Shown here: one piece after another, positions 7,207 to 10,668 of the stretch
How the letters are laid out: each line of letters begins with the position of its first letter
Numbering within the stretch: the stretch's first letter is position 1
Origin: an uncultured Selenomonadaceae bacterium
GTDB lineage: Bacteria > Bacillota > Negativicutes > Selenomonadales > Selenomonadaceae
Assembly (NCBI GenBank): GCA_905236145.1
Contig: CAJOOE010000128.1
Span: 1 to 10,668, forward strand
Direction: 5' to 3'
Length of the DNA: 10,668 bases
Program-made: the position numbers and the translations under genes
Notes under the pieces: model-generated
The model's database searches: none
The model's input: the letters and a program-made list of their open reading frames with translations, nothing else
What the model was told of the DNA's origin: nothing

Positions 7207-7938
7207 CTAATTCTCCTCAAACCGGGAATAACCGTTTTCGCTTATTTCTTCGACGAGCTCTGCTCCGCCCGTCTTTACAAATTTTCCGTTTAAAAGGACG
7301 TGGGCAAAATCGACGGACAAATTTTTCAAAATTTGCGTGTTGTGCGTGATGATTACGCAGGAATTTTCTTTGTTGTGAAATTTCGCCACGCCTTTTGAAA
7401 CTATCTGCACCGCGTCCACGTCAAGCCCGGAGTCGGTTTCGTCCAAAAGTGCAAGTTTGGGATTGAGCATGAGCAGTTGCAAAATTTCGTTTCGCTTTTT
7501 TTCGCCGCCGCTGAATCCGACATTCATATACCTTGAAATATATTCCGGGTCAATCTGCAATTCCTCCGCAGTCGCTTTTAATTCTTTCCTGAATTGAAGG
7601 ATTTTCATTTTCTCGCCGGTTATCGACTGTTTCGCGGAACGAATCATATTTTCGACGGTTATGCCGGGAATTTCTTCCGGATTTTGAAAGGAAAGAAAAA
7701 TTCCCGCTCTTGCCCGTTCAAAAGTTTTCATTGTGATTAAGTCTTTGCCTTCAAAAGTCAAAGTCCCGCCGGTAACCCGGTACTTCGGATGACCCAAAAT
7801 AACATTCATTAAAGTCGATTTTCCGGAGCCGTTCGGGCCTAAAATCACATGAATTTCGCCCTTGTTGACCGTTAAATTTATTCCGTGCAAAATTTCCTTT
7901 CCTTCGACTCCCGCCCGGAGATTTTCTGCTTTAAGCAT
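7207..7938 (-). CDS. sufC: Fe-S cluster assembly ATPase SufC
   Basis: This 243-residue cytoplasmic ABC ATPase normally works with a SufB(D) scaffold to build iron-sulphur clusters. Walker A GPNGSGKST is at 34-42, the Q-loop at Q85, the signature SGGEKKRNE at 143-151, Walker B LALLDE at 162-167, DSGLDVDA at 169-176, and the switch histidine is H199 in ITHNTQIL. The extended GGEKKRNEILQ and DETDSGLD strings are diagnostic of SufC rather than of a transporter ATPase. Length is normal. It is the last gene of a minus-strand operon, 24 bases after the kinase gene, with AAAGG about 9 bases before the ATG. The odd point is that no sufB or sufD follows: the 87 bases between its stop and the fur terminator hold no gene longer than 15 codons. 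The partner must be encoded elsewhere or has been lost. Confidence 0.95.
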   Translation of the reverse strand: MLKAENLRAGVEGKEILHGINLTVNKGEIHVILGPNGSGKSTLMNVILGHPKYRVTGGTLTFEGKDLITMKTFERARAGIFLSFQNPEEIPGITVENMIRSAKQSITGEKMKILQFRKELKATAEELQIDPEYISRYMNVGFSGGEKKRNEILQLLMLNPKLALLDETDSGLDVDAVQIVSKGVAKFHNKENSCVIITHNTQILKNLSVDFAHVLLNGKFVKTGGAELVEEISENGYSRFEEN

Positions 7939-7962
7939 AAATGTAAACCTTTACCCCCTCTG

Positions 7963-8724
7963 TCATTCTTCAATTTTTTCAAAATCGTCGTCTTCCGTCA
8001 ATTTCCAAATTTCGTCAGCCGAGCCGGAATTGTTTAAAACCGTTTCGACATTTTTGCTGTCGCTGGCGTAATAAAATTTTTCCGCATCTTCGCGTTTCAT
8101 ACCGCCGGCAACTTTCCGGGAAATCAGACGCTCTTTCAAAAAGTCTGCGTCCGCCGTGATAAAGACCGTGTAATCGGCAAGCGTTCTGATGTTCGTCCAA
8201 TGCGGGTCTTGAAGGAGCAGATAATTTCCCTCAATCAAAATTATTTCGTCCTCCACGCTTATCGCATTGGGGACAACGTCATGAATTTTCCGGTCGTAAA
8301 TATTCCAATCCGTACCTTCCTGCCGGACTTCCCGCAATTTTGTCTGCAAAAGGTCGGTATCGAAAGTTTCCGGTGCTCCTTTAATGCTCATCAGCGGAAC
8401 TTCTTTTCCGTCTTCTGTTTTCGTCGTGTGCGATTTCAAATATTCGTTGGTGTGATGAAAGCCGTCCATACCCAAAGCACGAATCGGAGAAAGTTCCGGA
8501 GTTTCGCGGCTGAGTTTTTCCAAAAAGAGAGTCAAAGTCGATTTCCCGGTCGCGGGCGGTGCGGCAATGAAAGCCGTCATCTTTCTGCCCAATCTTCCGT
8601 GCAGTTTTGTCAAGTTTGTGAGGAACGGCATAAAAATTTTATCGACGGCGTTTTTTGAAAATCTGACTTCCCTCTCCAGCCCGTTTACCTCCATTTTGTA
8701 AGTATTCCAAATTTTATCCGACAT
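7963..8724 (-). CDS. P-loop nucleoside/sugar kinase family protein (YggC/FrcK-like)
   Basis: This 253-residue protein belongs to the phosphoribulokinase/uridine kinase/pantothenate kinase type of P-loop kinases and most resembles the E. coli YggC and FrcK group annotated as nucleoside/nucleotide kinase family. It has Walker A APPATGKST (55-63), the substrate-side motif GMDGFHH (85-91), KGAPETFD (115-122), YDRKIHD (143-149) and a second acidic strand IILIEGNYLLL (161-171). R198/R199-type lid residues follow in LKERLISRKVAGG. It should transfer phosphate from ATP to a sugar or nucleoside; the substrate is not known. AAGGAG lies 8 bases before the ATG at 8724. It is the middle gene of a three-gene operon with the secreted Ada-type protein and sufC; no functional link to either is evident. 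The acidic C-terminus (EDDDFEKIEE) is unremarkable. Confidence 0.85.
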   Translation of the reverse strand: MSDKIWNTYKMEVNGLEREVRFSKNAVDKIFMPFLTNLTKLHGRLGRKMTAFIAAPPATGKSTLTLFLEKLSRETPELSPIRALGMDGFHHTNEYLKSHTTKTEDGKEVPLMSIKGAPETFDTDLLQTKLREVRQEGTDWNIYDRKIHDVVPNAISVEDEIILIEGNYLLLQDPHWTNIRTLADYTVFITADADFLKERLISRKVAGGMKREDAEKFYYASDSKNVETVLNNSGSADEIWKLTEDDDFEKIEE

Positions 8725-8760
8725 CTGAAAATCTCCTTTCTTTTAATTCCGAACATTATT

Positions 8761-8982
8761 TCAAGGTCTGCATCTTTTGCAGGGAACGTACCCGGCATTT
8801 ACTGCCTCGCCGCGATCGGTGAAAGCGACCTTGTGAGCAGGATTCATTTTCTCGACGGAAGAACAATTTGCGTAATGAAATTTCCGGCTGCTTGAGTTCC
8901 CGACGTAATTTGACGCGAAAACTTGAGCGGAAAAAAATATCATCAAGGCACAGGCGGCAAACGGGATTAAAACTTTCTTCAC
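8761..8982 (-). CDS. Small secreted protein with Ada-type metal-binding domain
   Basis: This 73-residue protein starts at GTG 8982, chosen because GGGAG lies 8 bases upstream and the product then begins with a signal peptide: MKK, a hydrophobic core (LIPFAACALMIFFSAQVFA) and a likely cleavage near residues 23-24. A longer frame up to 9054 would run through the promoter. The mature part has YVGNSSSRKFHYANCSSVEKM, then AVNAGYVPCKRCRP, with C40, C68 and C71. This pattern resembles the metal-binding domain of the Ada DNA-repair protein, also found fused to secreted nucleases. Here the domain stands alone and, outside the membrane, is unlikely to repair DNA. Function is unknown; a zinc-binding or disulphide-bonded structural role is possible. 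It is first in the operon with the kinase gene (36-base gap). Confidence 0.8.
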   Translation of the reverse strand: MKKVLIPFAACALMIFFSAQVFASNYVGNSSSRKFHYANCSSVEKMNPAHKVAFTDRGEAVNAGYVPCKRCRP

Positions 8983-9094
8983 AGTAAACGCTCCCTTCAA
9001 AAAATTTTTTCGACTTGAATTCATTTTAAATATTATCACGCCTTCGAAAAACATTCAATTAAAATTTTCGGGCAAAACTTGAGCGAAAAAAAAT
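8918..9094. repeat. 21-base direct repeat flanking the operon start
   Basis: The sequence AAAACTTGAGCGgAAAAAAAT at 8918-8938, inside the signal-peptide coding region of the Ada-type gene, recurs at 9074-9094 upstream of its promoter with one mismatch (a for g). The copies are 156 bases apart. A regional duplication is possible, but the A-rich composition makes chance similarity plausible. Confidence 0.5.
9030..9058 (-). promoter_or_regulatory. Promoter of the Ada-type/kinase/sufC operon
   Basis: Minus-strand TTGAAT (9058-9053) and TAATAT (9035-9030) are 17 bases apart. Transcription would start near 9023, about 40 bases before the GTG at 8982. TGATAAT (9038-9032) overlapping the -10 is a perfect half of the classical 7-1-7 Fur box, but the other half matches poorly. 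The rest of 8983-9270 is the divergent intergenic region; no RNA gene was recognised in it. Confidence 0.5.
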
Positions 9095-9270
9095 CCGGTC
9101 GGTTATGACAAATTTTTGTTTCGGTTGCCGCCGTTATGAACACGCCCGAATAAAAAAATTTTGTCTTGTCCGGCAATATTTTGCAGGGAAATTGCTTTCG
9201 TTGGCAGAAAAAACAAAGCAGACAGTCATCTGTCCGCCGGCACACTGAATTTTGTGAGAGGAGTATCTTT

Positions 9271-9633
9271 ATGAATGTAAAGTATGAGGCCGAAATTACT
9301 TCCGTTGGAAAGTTGGCTCCGGAATTTCTGGAAAACAACAGCAGCGTTATCATCATCAATGAAGGAACGCATCCGAATCTTGCCGATATGGTAGTCGAAC
9401 ACAATGCCGCCGAATTGAAAGAGGACATTGTTGCCGGCGACAAATTGAAAATCGGCAATTCGGATTTTACCGTCGTCAAAGTCGGCGATGTTGCCAACGA
9501 CACGATACGCGAAGAAGGACACTGCACGATTGTTGTAAATGCTGACGGCACGATGCCCGGTCAAATCATCGTCAAGGGAGCAATCCCTCCCCGCCTTCGT
9601 CTCGGAAATCAAATTAAATTCTACTCGAAATAA
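9271..9633 (+). CDS. PTS glucitol/sorbitol-type IIA protein (SrlB/GutB-like)
   Basis: This 120-residue cytoplasmic protein is related to enzyme IIA of the glucitol/sorbitol phosphotransferase system, which passes phosphate from HPr to IIB. GAGAGGAG lies 7 bases before the ATG at 9271. H44 in MVVEHN aligns with the active-site histidine in the FIHxHGEL region of E. coli SrlB. VVKVGDVANDTIREEGH (68-84) and the C-terminal PGQIIVKGAIPPRLRLGNQIKF match the conserved beta-rich core. Length is as expected. No IIB or IIC gene is next to it, and a terminator follows, so this is a stand-alone IIA. Such orphans may have a regulatory role instead of a transport role. The neighbouring minus-strand operon is transcribed divergently. 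Confidence 0.88.
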   Translation: MNVKYEAEITSVGKLAPEFLENNSSVIIINEGTHPNLADMVVEHNAAELKEDIVAGDKLKIGNSDFTVVKVGDVANDTIREEGHCTIVVNADGTMPGQIIVKGAIPPRLRLGNQIKFYSK

Positions 9634-9668
9634 AAAAAATTTTTTTTCGGCAAGTAAATTTTGAAATT

Positions 9669-9696
9669 CTCTTGCACGCCGCAAGAGAGTTTTTTT
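9669..9696 (+). terminator. Intrinsic terminator after the PTS IIA gene
   Basis: CTCTTGC (9669-9675) pairs with GCAAGAG (9681-9687) around an ACGCC loop; the stem can extend by one T-A pair. T7 follows at 9690-9696. It lies 36 bases past the stop codon and only about 20 bases before the start of the next gene, so it may also attenuate read-through into that gene. Confidence 0.85.
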
Positions 9697-9716
9697 GTAA
9701 AGGCAGGTGAGCGGGC

Positions 9717-10668
9717 GTGTGTGTAAGCAAAGAAAAAGTAAAAGAAGAGGCCGACAAGTCACTGCAAAATTTGGAAGACTCTTTGCAAAAAATGATGGAG
9801 GTTACAAGGTCTTTCGACAACTTCCGGGAAATGGTGAAAACGACCCGCTCATTTGACGAAGAAATCGAGGCACAAAGAAAAGCAAGTGAAGAGGCAATCG
9901 CCGACGCTTTCCAAAGAATGATAGACCTTTCCTATCAACTTGAGAAAGAAAGCGAAAAGGAATTTGACCACCCGCCGCAAGACATAAACATCGAAAAATT
10001 TCCGGCGGCGGGCGACAGATTTTTTCACCTGCTCGTGTCGAAACTTCCGCCGAAAATCCGCCGGTTTCCTTACGCCTTGCGGAGAAATCCCCGTGCAGTT
10101 CTGAAATATTTTGCCGCGATGATTTTCGGGAGAATTTTGGCAATTTTGCTGTACGTTCTCGCGGCATTCATTCCGGCTCTTCCGATCCCGGAATCCTTAG
10201 CCGACCGGGTGGGCAAGCCGCCGAATTTTGTCGGAAGTGCGTTTGTGGCAATGCGTGGATTTGTCGCCGATTTCAATCCTCAAATGATTGTCGGAACAGT
10301 CGCCGCAATTCCGACGGACATTAACAAATTGTTGCAGAAAATCGGAGAATTTTTTCAGTATTACGCAAGGCGGACAAGTGCTTTTTTTGTAAAGGCGGTA
10401 AGACATCCGGGAGCGGCTTTCGACGACCTTTGCAAAATGTTTCGGACGCGAACGCCGTTGCTTGCCCGGCTGTCAAAATCCGCCGTCAGCGTGGCATTTT
10501 CATTTTTGCTTATAAAACTTGCCATGATATTTTTGTTGCCGCTTTTCGGCGGTATAGCTTTGACGGTTTTGGGAATAAAAGTTTCGATAATTCTATTTGT
10601 AATAGCCCGAATGATAGCCGACAAAATCGGAGAATTTATCGGCAAGCACATTTTCAAGAGAATAGTAA
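9717..10668 (+). CDS. Unrecognised coiled-coil plus membrane protein, 3' end beyond window
   Basis: The frame is open from GTG 9717 to the right edge, 317 codons with no stop. AGGTGA lies 6 bases before the GTG, and no ATG is available until residue 26. Residues 4-85 are highly charged (many K/E, heptad-like hydrophobics) and probably form a coiled coil. They contain a doubled TRSFD motif (30-34 and 43-47). A basic stretch (109-130) leads into a first membrane segment at about 131-155 (AAMIFGRILAILLYVLAAF). A middle region (160-255) follows, then a long hydrophobic stretch at 258-299, likely two membrane segments or a hairpin, and a basic end. I do not recognise the family. No promoter is clear upstream: a terminator sits between it and the PTS IIA gene, so expression may depend on read-through. 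Cell-envelope location is inferred. Confidence 0.8.
   Translation, partial: MCVSKEKVKEEADKSLQNLEDSLQKMMEVTRSFDNFREMVKTTRSFDEEIEAQRKASEEAIADAFQRMIDLSYQLEKESEKEFDHPPQDINIEKFPAAGDRFFHLLVSKLPPKIRRFPYALRRNPRAVLKYFAAMIFGRILAILLYVLAAFIPALPIPESLADRVGKPPNFVGSAFVAMRGFVADFNPQMIVGTVAAIPTDINKLLQKIGEFFQYYARRTSAFFVKAVRHPGAAFDDLCKMFRTRTPLLARLSKSAVSVAFSFLLIKLAMIFLLPLFGGIALTVLGIKVSIILFVIARMIADKIGEFIGKHIFKRIV

Noticed and set aside
8983..9054. N-terminal extension of the Ada-type protein to an ATG at 9054
   Set aside because: It would cover the -35/-10 promoter and hide the signal peptide; the GTG at 8982 has a well-placed GGGAG.
9221..9234. GACAG-TCAT-CTGTC hairpin before the PTS IIA gene
   Set aside because: A 5-bp stem with no T-run and no known operator match is too weak to annotate.
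9036..9762. Long minus-strand open frames opposite the PTS IIA gene
   Set aside because: They are antisense to a well-supported gene, have no ribosome binding site, and their proteins show no domain or sensible composition.

Overview
The window reads as an AT-rich bacterial chromosome segment, most likely from a Firmicute. Nearly every gene has a GGAGG-type ribosome binding site, two genes appear to start with GTG, and Rho-independent terminators end in T-runs. The Fur protein, the SufC ATPase and the stand-alone glucitol-type PTS IIA protein would fit a Negativicutes-like organism, but that placement is a guess from protein flavour and not shown by any marker here.

Left half (1-6393, all minus strand): an accessory-looking cassette of three genes. 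Reading 5' to 3' on the minus strand, the first gene (6393-5563) encodes a 276-residue protein. Its N-terminal part carries residues that could form a PD-(D/E)XK nuclease site, and its C-terminal part is glycine/alanine-rich and membrane-like. A hairpin terminator and a new TTGACA promoter follow. Then come two large, overlapping genes for Ski2-like superfamily 2 helicases: 5373-2863 (836 aa) and 2876 to the left edge (at least 958 aa, C-terminus outside the window). The two helicases look like diverged paralogues. A nuclease-like protein next to Ski2-like helicases resembles the logic of the Hachiman (HamA/HamB) anti-phage system. The doubled helicase and the membrane-like tail do not match any system I can name. 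This is the part of the window most likely to be new.

Middle (6394-7119): a divergent promoter region, then the metal-dependent repressor gene fur on the plus strand with its own promoter and a strong terminator.

Right half (7207-10668): ordinary chromosomal genes. A minus-strand operon runs from a small secreted Ada-type zinc-site protein (8982-8761), through a P-loop sugar/nucleoside kinase of the YggC/FrcK type (8724-7963), to sufC (7938-7207). No sufB follows sufC; the operon converges on fur. On the plus strand, a divergent gene encodes a stand-alone PTS glucitol/sorbitol IIA protein (9271-9633) with a terminator. After it comes an unrecognised coiled-coil plus membrane protein (9717 to the right edge, incomplete).

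No tRNA, rRNA, CRISPR array or insertion sequence was seen. No gene-free stretch exceeds 300 bases; the longest is 8983-9270, which holds divergent promoter sequence.
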